38,752 nt of DNA from an uncultured Rickettsiales bacterium (GCA_948744995.1 CAPZCD010000002.1:1-38752), one strand, 5' to 3'. Positions 1-8,120 are shown, numbered from the stretch's first letter. The notes: generated by a model not told the origin, from the letters alone. Translations and numbers: made by a program.

Positions 1-94
1 AATATTATAGAAATAAAGTTGCTTAGGTGAATATCAAGAAATGGAGACCAGAGCCAAGAATTTAAGAAAATTTAAAAAGCGAGGTTGGGGTTAA
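1..94 (+). mobile_element. IS982-type element, distal end only (truncated by window edge)
   Basis: Bases 56-94 are the exact reverse complement of 38112-38150, the first 39 bases of the IS982-type element at the other end of the window. This piece is therefore the downstream terminal inverted repeat of another copy, with its transposase reading towards the right. Only the last bases before the repeat are present. The transposase tail is probably in 1-30, but which frame is used cannot be decided here. The repeat ends inside an eptA-like reading frame. Because the window starts and ends in opposite ends of the same kind of element, the edges may coincide with repeat-induced assembly breaks. 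Confidence 0.8.
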
Positions 95-1046
95 TATAAT
101 AACCAATAATTTTGTTAAACCGGAAAATTTTTTCAATGATAAGAAAAATTTGGTAGTTATAGTTGTTGGAGAATCTGCTAGGGCAAAAAATTGGGGTTTA
201 AATGGTTATGAAAGAAATACCAGTGAATTTTTGGATAAACATAGAGACAACATAGTAAATTTTACTAATGTTGAATCTTGTGGTAGTTCAACATTTGTCA
301 GTGTTCCATGTATTTTTTCGCATATGAGTAGTAGTAATTTTTCTTTGAATAGAGCAAAAAATACTGAGAATATACTGGATATTTTTAAAAATTTTGGTTT
401 TGATGTATTTTGGCTCAGTAACAATGGTGACTGCAAAAATGTTTGTAATAGAGTTTACTTTAAACACGTAGAATCTGCTAATAATTTTGATGATAAACTT
501 TTTGAAGATGCAAAAGTAATTGTAGAAAATGGTAATAATAAAAATACAATTCTGGTTTTGCATCAAAGAGGTAGTCATGGTCCACTATATTATAAGCAAT
601 ATCCAGAAAATTTTGATAAATATCAACCATCATGTAAATCTGATATAAAAGATTGCGATATTCAAGAAGTTATAAATTCCTATGATAATTCAATTTTATA
701 TACCTCGTACCTATTGTCAGAATTTATTGATTTTTTAGGACAGCAAAAGAATTATGATAATATACTGCTATTGTACGTGTCAGATCATGGAGAATCTTTT
801 GGTGAAAAGAACATGCTTATGCATGCAGGTCCGTACGTTTTGACTAAAAATGAACAGTGGAAAGTCCCTATGTTTATGTGGCTCAAAGGTTATCCATTTG
901 ATAGACGTTATCTATTGAAAGCATCTGGTAGAAAATTATCCCATGATAATATATTCCATTCTCTACTTGGTTTATTTGGTATTTATGGAAATTATTATAA
1001 TTGTGAATTGGATTTATTTAATTGGTGTAAAGATGCTAAATATTAG
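95..1046 (+). pseudogene. IS-truncated phosphoethanolamine transferase, EptA-like catalytic domain
   Basis: The encoded polypeptide is the periplasmic alkaline-phosphatase-fold (sulfatase) domain of the EptA/MCR family, which transfers phosphoethanolamine to lipid A. The frame is open from within the IS end. Conserved pieces are VVGESAR at the start of the domain, CGSSTFVSVPC with the Thr that becomes modified, HQRGSHGP, and SDHGESFGE with metal-binding Asp/His. The usual N-terminal half, about five membrane helices, is missing because the IS982-type end lies directly against the domain. The first possible starts in frame are non-ATG (for example TTG at 150), so the remaining protein would lack membrane anchoring and export. 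It is most likely a dead remnant. The end is intact, followed by convergent fabI. Confidence 0.85.
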
Positions 1047-1070
1047 TTAAATGTTTTTTAACCCACAAAA

Positions 1071-1829
1071 TCAAACCACTATGTTAAAACCACAATCTAC
1101 ATGATGCACCTCACCCGTAACAGCAGACGACATGTCACTAAGCAAATAAACCGCGGAATTACCAACCTCATCAATAGTGCAAGCCCTTTTTAGTGGAGAT
1201 TTTGCTATAGATTCCTTAAAAAGTACCGTGAAATCACTTATACCTGAAGAAGCTAAGGTCCTAATGGCGCCAGCAGATATAGCATTAACTCTTATATTAT
1301 ATTGGCCTAGTTCAGCGGCTAATTCTCGGACTATTGATTCTAGAGCAGCTTTACAAGTTCCCATAATTTTATAATTTGGTACAACTTTTTCAGCGCCATA
1401 GTAGCTAACAGTTAAAATTGAACCGCCATTTTTCATTAGAGGTATAATACCACGGACAAAATCTATTAGTGAGTAAGCGCTAATTTCCATTGCTTCCATA
1501 AAATCATTTTTTGTTGTTAGGGAATAGTTATTTTTTAGAGAATCTCTATTTGCGTAAGCTATTGAATGTACCAGAAAATCCAGCGAATCGGCCTCTTCAG
1601 CTATAATCTCATATAAGTTTTTTATATCATTAGAATCTTGCGCGTTACATTTTATAAGTTTTGCTCCAATAGAATTGGCCAATGGTTCTGCTCTTTTTCT
1701 TTTGGCTTCTCTGTTATAGGTTGTATATAGGGTAGCTCCATGCTCGTGGCATTTTTTGGTTATCCCCCAACCAATTGATATATCGCTTGATAAACCTATT
1801 ATTAATCCTTTTTTATTCTTTAGTAACAT
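1071..1829 (-). CDS. fabI: Enoyl-[acyl-carrier-protein] reductase (NADH), FabI
   Basis: This gene encodes FabI, which reduces trans-2-enoyl-ACP to acyl-ACP with NADH in the last step of type II fatty acid elongation in the cytosol. The 252 residues are the usual length. The Rossmann start GLSSDISIGWGI (12-23) fits the FabI nucleotide-binding motif. The active site is Tyr143, Tyr153 and Lys160 (Y-x6-K), matching Tyr146, Tyr156 and Lys163 of E. coli FabI, and the end HHVDCGFNIV is the family C-terminus. It is the short-chain dehydrogenase-like FabI rather than FabK or FabV. The gene is convergent with the eptA remnant and divergent from ssb. The 285-base gap to ssb must contain both promoters. 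Confidence 0.96.
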   Translation of the reverse strand: MLLKNKKGLIIGLSSDISIGWGITKKCHEHGATLYTTYNREAKRKRAEPLANSIGAKLIKCNAQDSNDIKNLYEIIAEEADSLDFLVHSIAYANRDSLKNNYSLTTKNDFMEAMEISAYSLIDFVRGIIPLMKNGGSILTVSYYGAEKVVPNYKIMGTCKAALESIVRELAAELGQYNIRVNAISAGAIRTLASSGISDFTVLFKESIAKSPLKRACTIDEVGNSAVYLLSDMSSAVTGEVHHVDCGFNIVV

Positions 1830-1863
1830 TTTAATACAAATTGTTATGGATTAATTATACAAC

Positions 1864-1892
1864 AAATAATAGAAAAAGTCTATTATTTTTTT
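1864..1892 (+). terminator. AT-rich hairpin plus T-run, terminator-like
   Basis: A 10-base perfect inverted repeat (AAATAATAGA / TCTATTATTT, loop AAAAG) is followed by a run of T on the plus strand. The form is that of a rho-independent terminator, but the stem has only one G:C pair and so is weak. It lies between divergent fabI and ssb, where it could stop plus-strand transcripts coming antisense through fabI, or act as a leader structure. It does not follow a plus-strand gene, so its role is uncertain. Confidence 0.35.
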
Positions 1893-2114
1893 ATGTATAA
1901 AATTGATTTTTAAAAATCCTGAGTTTTATTGTAAAGTACTATAAGCTAAGATATTTTAATAAATATAACTTTTGTATATCTATTCTTTAAAAGCGCTAAT
2001 ATCTTGCATTTATTCTTTGTAATTTTTTTTAAGATTTGTTATATATAGGTCTATTATTTGCTTTTAAAATAAAATATTATACACTTACGTCATGCAAATA
2101 CCATAAATACAAAT

Positions 2115-2603
2115 ATGTCAATAAATAAAGTAATTTTAATAGGAAATGTTGGAAAGGATCCGGAAGTAAGAATGATGAATAATGGTAACGAAGTGGCATT
2201 ATTTAGTCTGGCAACGTCGGAGTATTGGAAGGACAAAGCTACGGGAGAAAGGAAAGAAAAAACTGAATGGCATAGGGTTGTGGTATATTCTCAGGGTTTG
2301 GTAAATATAGTAAAAAACTACGTTAAAAAGGGTACAAAGCTGTACCTTTCGGGCTCAATACAAACCAGAAAATGGGTAGATGCACAGGGCTTAGACAAAC
2401 ATTCAACTGAAATAATTTTGCAGGGATATACAGCTGAATTACAAATTTTAGATCCTAAAAATTCAAATGGACAAAGTGGAACAAATGGTTTTGACGAAGA
2501 GTATTATAATTCTTTGAGTGATAATATTGGCGATACGGATAGTAGAACCAACAACTCTAGTGATTTTGTAGATGAAACTATAGATGATGATATACCATTT
2601 TAA
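2115..2603 (+). CDS. ssb: Single-stranded DNA-binding protein
   Basis: SSB coats single-stranded DNA during replication, recombination and repair and recruits partner proteins. The 162-residue protein has an N-terminal OB fold (about 1-110) beginning MSINKVILIGNVGKDPEVR, a flexible Asn/Ser/Asp-rich linker, and the conserved acidic tip DDDIPF at 157-162 that docks onto partner enzymes. Length and architecture are typical of bacterial SSB. It is the first of three closely spaced plus-strand genes (2115-3531) after a 285-base AT-rich gap and probably starts that transcript. Confidence 0.97.
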   Translation: MSINKVILIGNVGKDPEVRMMNNGNEVALFSLATSEYWKDKATGERKEKTEWHRVVVYSQGLVNIVKNYVKKGTKLYLSGSIQTRKWVDAQGLDKHSTEIILQGYTAELQILDPKNSNGQSGTNGFDEEYYNSLSDNIGDTDSRTNNSSDFVDETIDDDIPF

Positions 2604-2636
2604 TTAACATAATTTAATCAACATAAGGTAAAGGAT

Positions 2637-3014
2637 ATGAGCGAGGAGAATTCTTCTTCCGATAGCGGAGATTTAATGTCTAGTTTTATGCAAACGCAGG
2701 CAGCTGAACAGGGAAATGAGACAGGTAAAGGTGGTGAGAAACCGAAGGAAAAAAACGCTCTAGAGAAAGCTAGGGATAAGGAAAAAGAGGAGAAAGATAA
2801 GGAGTTGGAAGAAGCAAAAAAAAATTCTATGTATAATGCCTCGAAATATAAGGCGGCACAAGCTAATATGATGATTGCAAGAGGTAAGAATTTGGTATAT
2901 GCAGTACCTTTCATAATAGCTGGTGTATTACTTTTAATTTTTATCATAAAAAATGGTGGTAGCTGGATTCAAGGTGGTATGCAGTTTATGATGAAGAAGG
3001 TAAGGGGAGAGTAA
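2637..3014 (+). CDS. Small charged protein with one C-terminal membrane helix, function unknown
   Basis: I do not recognise this family. The 125-residue protein has a polar Ser/Glu-rich start, a strongly charged Lys/Glu helix (about 35-66, KEKNALEKARDKEKEEKDKE) that is probably coiled coil, an amphipathic Ala/Met-rich stretch, then one hydrophobic segment (about 87-106, VYAVPFIIAGVLLLIFII) and a short basic end. No N-terminal signal is seen, so it is probably tail-anchored in the inner membrane with the charged part in the cytosol. The start is supported by the AAGG just upstream. It sits 33 bases after ssb and 19 before the next gene, which suggests cotranscription. Coding character is good because the frame is long, well spaced and structured. 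Confidence 0.7.
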   Translation: MSEENSSSDSGDLMSSFMQTQAAEQGNETGKGGEKPKEKNALEKARDKEKEEKDKELEEAKKNSMYNASKYKAAQANMMIARGKNLVYAVPFIIAGVLLLIFIIKNGGSWIQGGMQFMMKKVRGE

Positions 3015-3033
3015 CTTTAGCTAATGGTTAATT

Positions 3034-3531
3034 ATGAGTTTTAAGACCAAGTACGTTACATTTTTAGCACTTATTCTGTGCTATGCATGCGTGTCTACCA
3101 ATAAGAATGGTGTGGATTTGTACTGTAATGACTTTGACGTTAAGTTTGTAAATAATGATTTCGGAGAATTATTATTTTTTGATGATCTAAAAAAGGCAAT
3201 TTTATCTAAATTAAGAATTTTAGCTAAAGATAATAAGCAAAGTAGGTTTGATAAAAAGACATGCTTAATGAAAATTGATGTGTCAAGAAGTAATTTTATG
3301 TCTATCATTAATAGTGCTGGCGACATAGGACGAGAAAATATAGATGTTAGTGTCAGATATGAATTAACTTCGTCTGAAATAGCTATAACCGGCTTTGTAA
3401 AAACATTTTACGGTAATAGTGTGTCTGGTTATCCATACTCTGACTATGTGAAAAATAAGAAGAATAGACAGGATGAAATTGAGGTGCTGGCGGAAGATAT
3501 CTTTATGGATGTGGTTAGGCACATAAATTAA
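3034..3531 (+). CDS. Exported protein, possible LptE-like LPS-assembly lipoprotein
   Basis: The 165-residue protein begins with a signal sequence (about 1-20) ending LILCYAC. A Cys at position 19 could be lipidated, though the residues before it (CYA) fit a lipobox poorly. The mature part has the LptE pattern of alphaproteobacteria: an early helix (LKKAILSKLRI), a central strand pair (NIDVSVRYELTSSEIAITGFVKT), a YPYSDYV stretch, and a final helix (EIEVLAEDIFMDVVRHI). LptE plugs the LptD barrel and delivers LPS to the outer membrane. This is recognition by pattern only. An unrelated outer-membrane lipoprotein is the alternative. It is the last gene of the ssb group and converges on gltX. Confidence 0.45.
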   Translation: MSFKTKYVTFLALILCYACVSTNKNGVDLYCNDFDVKFVNNDFGELLFFDDLKKAILSKLRILAKDNKQSRFDKKTCLMKIDVSRSNFMSIINSAGDIGRENIDVSVRYELTSSEIAITGFVKTFYGNSVSGYPYSDYVKNKKNRQDEIEVLAEDIFMDVVRHIN

Positions 3532-3616
3532 GTTTTTGCCTAGTTTTATCTCATTTTTAATTTCTTATATAATTTTAAGCTAGTAATTAGGACTACCTCT
3601 TTATTATTTACTGTTT

Positions 3617-5254
3617 TTAGACGAATAAATCAAGCCTTTCCTTAACTTCATTTAACCCAATAATCTTCATTATCGCGCATAGATCTGGACTTTGATCTCT
3701 ACCAGTTGTCAATATCCTAAGAATTTTAGCCACATCAGATACATTACCTTTATACGCTTGTGGATTTTCCTTATAGTCTTTAATATTATCCGCATAACCT
3801 AATTCTTTAGCTACAACTTTTAACTTTTCAAACCATTCATTTTGCTCATCATTTGGACTATAACTTTCCAGGAATTTTTTACATATTATTTTTATTTCTT
3901 CCTTGTTAAATGGTTCCAACTGTTTTTTAATATCATTTTTATCTAGTTCAAAAAAGTATATTATCTCTCGTTTTACATCACTCCATTTGGCTATATCTTT
4001 TCTTGCTTTTTTAGTATTTTCTCTTTCTATACTAAAGATTTTTAGACATTTACTCTTATTTTCTTCAAGTATATTTTTTAAAGTCTCATCATATTTTTTA
4101 GCCCATTCTAGTGAATTGTGGTATACCTCTTCAGCACTCATTTTTGATATGACGTCCTTGCTGATGCTATCAAGCTTAACAAAGTCAAATAGTGCACCAC
4201 TCACATTCATTTTTTTTATATCGAACGGGAAGCTAGAGTAACTTTTGTCAGGATTTTGTTTTCTCCAACCCTCAAAGCTGGAATTAGCTAGATTTAACAA
4301 GTATTCAATTACACTCTCCTTAGGATAACCCAGTTGATCAAAGTATTCTACATTAGCTTCGGGATCTTTTCTTTTACTTAATTTTCTTTTAGCACCATTA
4401 TCAATCTTTAACAGCGGTGAAATATGAGCATATTTAGGTGCTTTCCATTTCATAGCTTGGAATAGTTGTAGATGTAATGGTAAAGATGGGAGCCATTCAT
4501 CACCTCGAACAACCAAAGTTGTCCCCATCAGAAAATCGTCAATCACATGGGCGAAATGATAGGTTGGTAAACCATTTTTTTTCATTATTACCACATCCAA
4601 ATCGTTATCAGGAAATTCTTTATTACCCCTTATAATATCATTTATGACTATATTTTTATCAAAATTACCATTTGATCTAAAGCGTATTACATACTCATCA
4701 CCTTGTCTTATTTTTTTTAGAGATTCTTCAAGCGGAAAATTCCTATATTTCGCCCAATTACCATAGTAGCCAAGTCTCTGACAGTTTTGTGCTTTCTGCT
4801 GGTTAACCATAGCTTCTAATTCTTCCTCACTGCAAAAGCATGGATAAGCTAGGCCTCTTTCCATTAGATCTTTAACAAATACTTTATAAATTTCTCTTCT
4901 ATCACTTTGTCTGTAGGGAGCGTAGTTACCAATATCATGCGATCCGTCTGTTCCTTCATCGTATTTAATACCAAAATAATTTAAGGCGTTAATAACTTTA
5001 TCGGTTGCTCCTGCTACTTCTCTTTTTTCATCTGTATCTTCTATTCTTAGAAAAAAAACTCCATTAGAAATGTGGGCTACCCTTTCATTAACGAGCGCTG
5101 CATACAAATTACCTATATGAATAAAGCCTGTTGGACTGGGAGCGAATCTAGTTACTCTCTGCCCGTTGTCCAACTGTCTTGCCTTGTATCTATTAAATAT
5201 ATCATTGACAGATGGTAAATTACTTCCAAATATAGTTTCTATTAATTCCTCCAT
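3617..5254 (-). CDS. gltX: Glutamyl-tRNA synthetase, clostridial-type
   Basis: GltX attaches glutamate to tRNA-Glu, and in many bacteria lacking GlnRS also to tRNA-Gln. The protein has a class I core, with the HIGH-type motif HIGN at 46-49 and the KMSKS-type loop KLSKR at 291-295. At 545 residues it is longer than the roughly 470-500 of typical proteobacterial enzymes. It carries about 35 residues before the VTRFAPSPTG motif, and blocks such as LRIEDTDEKREV, YGNWAKYR, KRKLSKRKDPEA, VSGALFDFVKLD and RKDIAKWSDVK. From memory these resemble the long GluRS of Clostridia rather than alphaproteobacterial GltX. It follows the CsgG-like gene by nine bases and is probably cotranscribed. Function is certain, and foreign origin is likely but needs a tree. 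Confidence 0.96.
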   Translation of the reverse strand: MEELIETIFGSNLPSVNDIFNRYKARQLDNGQRVTRFAPSPTGFIHIGNLYAALVNERVAHISNGVFFLRIEDTDEKREVAGATDKVINALNYFGIKYDEGTDGSHDIGNYAPYRQSDRREIYKVFVKDLMERGLAYPCFCSEEELEAMVNQQKAQNCQRLGYYGNWAKYRNFPLEESLKKIRQGDEYVIRFRSNGNFDKNIVINDIIRGNKEFPDNDLDVVIMKKNGLPTYHFAHVIDDFLMGTTLVVRGDEWLPSLPLHLQLFQAMKWKAPKYAHISPLLKIDNGAKRKLSKRKDPEANVEYFDQLGYPKESVIEYLLNLANSSFEGWRKQNPDKSYSSFPFDIKKMNVSGALFDFVKLDSISKDVISKMSAEEVYHNSLEWAKKYDETLKNILEENKSKCLKIFSIERENTKKARKDIAKWSDVKREIIYFFELDKNDIKKQLEPFNKEEIKIICKKFLESYSPNDEQNEWFEKLKVVAKELGYADNIKDYKENPQAYKGNVSDVAKILRILTTGRDQSPDLCAIMKIIGLNEVKERLDLFV

Positions 5255-5263
5255 AATGATTTC

Positions 5264-6322
5264 CTATTTTCTAATTTTTACTATATTGCCTAATCTTATT
5301 TTATCTATTGTCTCCTTATCGTCAATAATTACCCATGCATTATCTCTAGATATTATATTACTTACAACTCCTGTACCAATTTCTACCTCTTCTGTAGTGT
5401 TTTCATCTGTTATAGGATTATAGTTGTTTTCTATGCTATAAATTTTAAATTTATCACCCATAACCAGACCATCATTTGAGCCTAAATTTATTCTAAATAT
5501 CGTTTTGCCATCATATACTCTTTTTTCTAGGATATACCCATTGTAGAGAAAAATATTGTGCAGTCTGTTTTTAAATGTAATTAAAGATTTGTCAAGAGCA
5601 TATTTTATTATAGCTGTAGCATTTCCATTTTTACCATTATTTCCACCTAAAAGACTAGCGTTTTCTGCCATTTCACTACTACCGCCAAATGCTATAGATT
5701 CTAGCAATAACATAGACGATGCATCGTAAATTTTTATACTACCAGAAACTTCTCCTTCATAAATCCAATAACCGGGGTTTATAACCGCATCTGCGACATT
5801 CATAACATTACCTATATTTCTACCGGTTTCACATGACTTGCTACCTCTACAATCGGTAGAATTTATTAAAATTCCGCCTACTATATTAGCAGGTAACGTA
5901 TTCACATACCTTTTTGAAACTTCTGCTTTATCAAAAGAGCCACTTATTATATAATCTAAAGATATATTACCTGGTAGATTATTTTGCATTGTTTTGAAAT
6001 TTCCATCCCTAATGTATTCTTTCAGTCTATTTGCCATTTTCTTGTCTAGGATTTGTATATTTCTATTTTTAACCAAAATATTTTCTATTTTTGAAGAAAT
6101 AATACCGCCTAAACCTAAAGTATTGGCATTTTGGGAATTTGTAGTGTCAAAATCTAATATGGCCACAACAATTTTGTTTTTCTTTAGAGATTCTTTTTTA
6201 GGTAGATATTTGCCGGCTTCGAGTGGTTGAGTTTTAAATTTATCAAAATTCTCTATGGTTGGTGAACAAGAAAACACAAATGATGCTAAAATCATAAGGG
6301 TAAAAACATTCTTTTTATTCAT
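5264..6322 (-). CDS. CsgG-family outer-membrane lipoprotein
   Basis: The N-terminus is a lipoprotein signal with lipobox VFSC and lipidated Cys at residue 19. It is followed by a CsgG/LpoB-type fold: VVAILDFD (about 52-58), a GLGGIISSKIENILVKNRNIQILDK block, and LDYIISGSFDKAEV. CsgG proper forms a nonameric outer-membrane channel that secretes curli subunits. Related lipoproteins serve flagellar (FlgO/FlgT-like) or envelope roles without making a pore. The protein (352 residues) is longer than CsgG (about 277), with an extra C-terminal domain (about 255-352) ending LGNIVKIRK that may be a small beta fold. It lies directly downstream of two exported Myb-domain proteins and upstream of gltX on the same strand. 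A role in exporting its neighbours is conjecture. Confidence 0.72.
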   Translation of the reverse strand: MNKKNVFTLMILASFVFSCSPTIENFDKFKTQPLEAGKYLPKKESLKKNKIVVAILDFDTTNSQNANTLGLGGIISSKIENILVKNRNIQILDKKMANRLKEYIRDGNFKTMQNNLPGNISLDYIISGSFDKAEVSKRYVNTLPANIVGGILINSTDCRGSKSCETGRNIGNVMNVADAVINPGYWIYEGEVSGSIKIYDASSMLLLESIAFGGSSEMAENASLLGGNNGKNGNATAIIKYALDKSLITFKNRLHNIFLYNGYILEKRVYDGKTIFRINLGSNDGLVMGDKFKIYSIENNYNPITDENTTEEVEIGTGVVSNIISRDNAWVIIDDKETIDKIRLGNIVKIRK

Positions 6323-6405
6323 GTTAAAAAACTTTATTTAATAATAATTAACCTTACTAATTATAGCATCTTTTTGAAATTCTTCAATAGGTTTTTGTGT
6401 AAAAA

Positions 6406-7188
6406 TTAAAATAAGCCATCAAAATCATCAAATCCAGGTTCGAAAAGATTTTTATCACCAAAAAAACTAGAAATTTTATCATCAAGAATTTTGGAATACT
6501 TTTTGGAATTATCTTCTGTTTCTATAGTGGCTGGTGGTGGTAATATATTAGTAGGTGCTTGCTGTGGGTTAATATTCACTATAGGTATTGATGTTGATCT
6601 TTGTTGCAAATTGATGATTGGTACTGGCAAAAGACTAGAATTTGGAGTCTTATTTTTTCTTATCCTTCTTTGAGATAACTGGTTTCTACTTTCCATCTGT
6701 GGGGTTATAGTAGGAAAATATACAATACGTGATGGCGGCAATAAAAAAGGTATCGGCAACATTACACATGGCCTACGCATACTATAATATCTATTCCTTA
6801 TTTTTTCTCCAGTTCTTCCTGGGAAAAATTCAGCTATTAAAGCCCATTTATTTCCGAGTTGTCTATGTAATTGTAGAAGTAATCTTTCTTCCTCTACCGT
6901 CCAGGGAGCTACATTAGCATTAGGCGAAAGATAATTTAAATATCTTTCTCTGCATTGTCTTGGAGTTCTTCCTTTTAATTGCCCAGCAGCTAAATCCCAT
7001 CTAGAATCTCCATATTCTTTGAAATGCTCTATTAATACATTTTCTTCTTTGTAGGTAAATTTTGTTTTTTTAGTTTTGAACGTTGTAGCGTTGGTGCTAT
7101 TGTTACATAGCAACTCCAAAATACCAATTATAACTAACATAAATATTGTTCTGTAAAGGTGCAATTTACTTTTAATTTTCATTTCCAT
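6406..7188 (-). CDS. Secreted eukaryotic-type R2R3-Myb protein (copy A), putative nucleomodulin
   Basis: The 260-residue protein starts with a Sec signal peptide: basic start, hydrophobic core about 14-27, likely cut after STNA at 34. Two Myb/SANT repeats follow. R2 (about 41-88) has F44, W64 and Y83 in the aromatic core positions and the recognition-helix text GRTPRQCRERYLNYLSP. R3 (about 94-139) has W96, W115 and Y134 and reads APWTVEEERLLLQLHRQLGNKW. The wording matches c-Myb/protist Myb DNA-binding domains very closely. The rest is Pro/Gln/Asn-rich, with a basic cluster RRIRKNK at 174-180 that could act as a nuclear signal, and an acidic/aromatic end (FDDFDGLF, 253-260). A bacterial role for such a protein is not known to me. 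Action in a host nucleus is inference. The gene is a tandem paralog of the next one upstream. Confidence 0.88.
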   Translation of the reverse strand: MEMKIKSKLHLYRTIFMLVIIGILELLCNNSTNATTFKTKKTKFTYKEENVLIEHFKEYGDSRWDLAAGQLKGRTPRQCRERYLNYLSPNANVAPWTVEEERLLLQLHRQLGNKWALIAEFFPGRTGEKIRNRYYSMRRPCVMLPIPFLLPPSRIVYFPTITPQMESRNQLSQRRIRKNKTPNSSLLPVPIINLQQRSTSIPIVNINPQQAPTNILPPPATIETEDNSKKYSKILDDKISSFFGDKNLFEPGFDDFDGLF

Positions 7189-7236
7189 AATAACCTGTTA
7201 ATAATTATTAATAATACTCTAAATATTTTAGATTTC

Positions 7237-7266
7237 GTATTAGATTAAATTTATAAATTATTTCAA
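7237..7266 (-). promoter_or_regulatory. Probable promoter of Myb copy A
   Basis: On the minus strand there is a TTGAAA (7261-7266) and, 18 bases further, TAATAC (7237-7242). The same pair with the same 18-base spacing occurs before Myb copy B, although the surrounding bases differ, so the elements seem conserved after duplication. The -35 element lies inside an imperfect palindrome (7255-7272) that is perfect in copy B. Confidence 0.5.
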
Positions 7267-7307
7267 TAGATTTTTTGTAAAAATATAACCAATAATAGAC
7301 CAACTAA

Positions 7308-8048
7308 CTAATGTTGCAGACTAATAGCGGACGGTATTACCAATGTTAAATTTGGGGTCAGAATTTCATTTCCCATTTCATTAGGTATGTGATATATAAT
7401 ACTATATATAGATGGAATCGGATTATGCAAAGATCTGGCTGGAACTTCATTTTCCATTTGAGGAGTTATATCAAGTTCCATTTGCTGAGGTGCATCAAGT
7501 ATATTAGGTATATTAATATTCGGTATTGGCAATAATTGCCCAGATATTAATGGTGGAGCAGCCGGTATAGGATGATACATAGATAAAGTACCAGTAGCTC
7601 CTATTTGTGGATTTCTTGATGATATTTTTTCATGTTTTGTTAATAAGTGATACCTGTTTTTTAATTGTTTTCTATTTCTTCCTGAAAAATACTTAATCAT
7701 AATAGCCCATCGATTTCCAAGCTCTTTTTGTTTTTGTAGAAGTAATTTATCCTCTTCTTTAGTCCAAGGAGCCGCACTAATATTAGGAGAAAGACTATAT
7801 TGCCATCTTTCCCGACATTGTCTTCCATTTCTGTTAGGCATATTTTTAGCAATTATTCCCCAACATTCTCCCCATTCTTCAACAAGTTTTTTCAATTTTT
7901 TATCTTCTTCGGAAGTGAATTTTACTCTTTTGGTTTTAGGTGCTGTAGCATTAACGCTACTACTAGATAATATCCCAAAAATACTAGCTATAACCATTGT
8001 AAATAATACTGCACTAAAATGTAATTTATTTCTCATTTTCATTTCCAT
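7308..8048 (-). CDS. Secreted eukaryotic-type R2R3-Myb protein (copy B), putative nucleomodulin
   Basis: This 246-residue paralog of copy A shares the same signal peptide design (MEMKMRNKLH start, likely cut after SVNA at 34) and two Myb repeats. R2 (about 41-87) has F44, W63 and W82 with NGRQCRERWQYSLSP. R3 (about 93-138) has W95, W114 and Y133 with APWTKEEDKLLLQKQKELGNRW. All core aromatic positions are filled by aromatic residues, so a folded DNA-binding domain is expected. The tail (about 140-246) is rich in Pro, Ile, Asn and Met, contains repeated IPN/IPNI text, and lacks the acidic end seen in copy A. Tails have diverged much more than Myb repeats and signal peptides, as expected if DNA binding and export are under selection. 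Function in a host cell is inferred. Confidence 0.88.
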   Translation of the reverse strand: MEMKMRNKLHFSAVLFTMVIASIFGILSSSSVNATAPKTKRVKFTSEEDKKLKKLVEEWGECWGIIAKNMPNRNGRQCRERWQYSLSPNISAAPWTKEEDKLLLQKQKELGNRWAIMIKYFSGRNRKQLKNRYHLLTKHEKISSRNPQIGATGTLSMYHPIPAAPPLISGQLLPIPNINIPNILDAPQQMELDITPQMENEVPARSLHNPIPSIYSIIYHIPNEMGNEILTPNLTLVIPSAISLQH

Positions 8049-8063
8049 AATAACCTGTTAAAA

Positions 8064-8120
8064 ATATCTCGATTAAGAGATATCACATTAGATTAGATTT
8101 GTAAACTATTTCAATAGTTT
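8064..8120 (-). promoter_or_regulatory. Probable promoter and operator-like palindromes of Myb copy B
   Basis: On the minus strand TTGAAA (8109-8114) and TAATGT (8085-8090) are separated by 18 bases, as before copy A. The -35 lies in the centre of a perfect palindrome, AAACTATT-TC-AATAGTTT (8103-8120). A second inverted repeat, ATATCTC/GAGATAT with a six-base loop (8064-8083), follows the -10 and is absent from copy A. Both look like possible protein-binding sites, but no binding protein is known. Confidence 0.5.

Noticed and set aside
1040..1065. GTTAAA-TGTTT-TTTAAC hairpin between eptA remnant and fabI
   Set aside because: Six-base AT stem with no clear T-run after it. Too weak to call a terminator.
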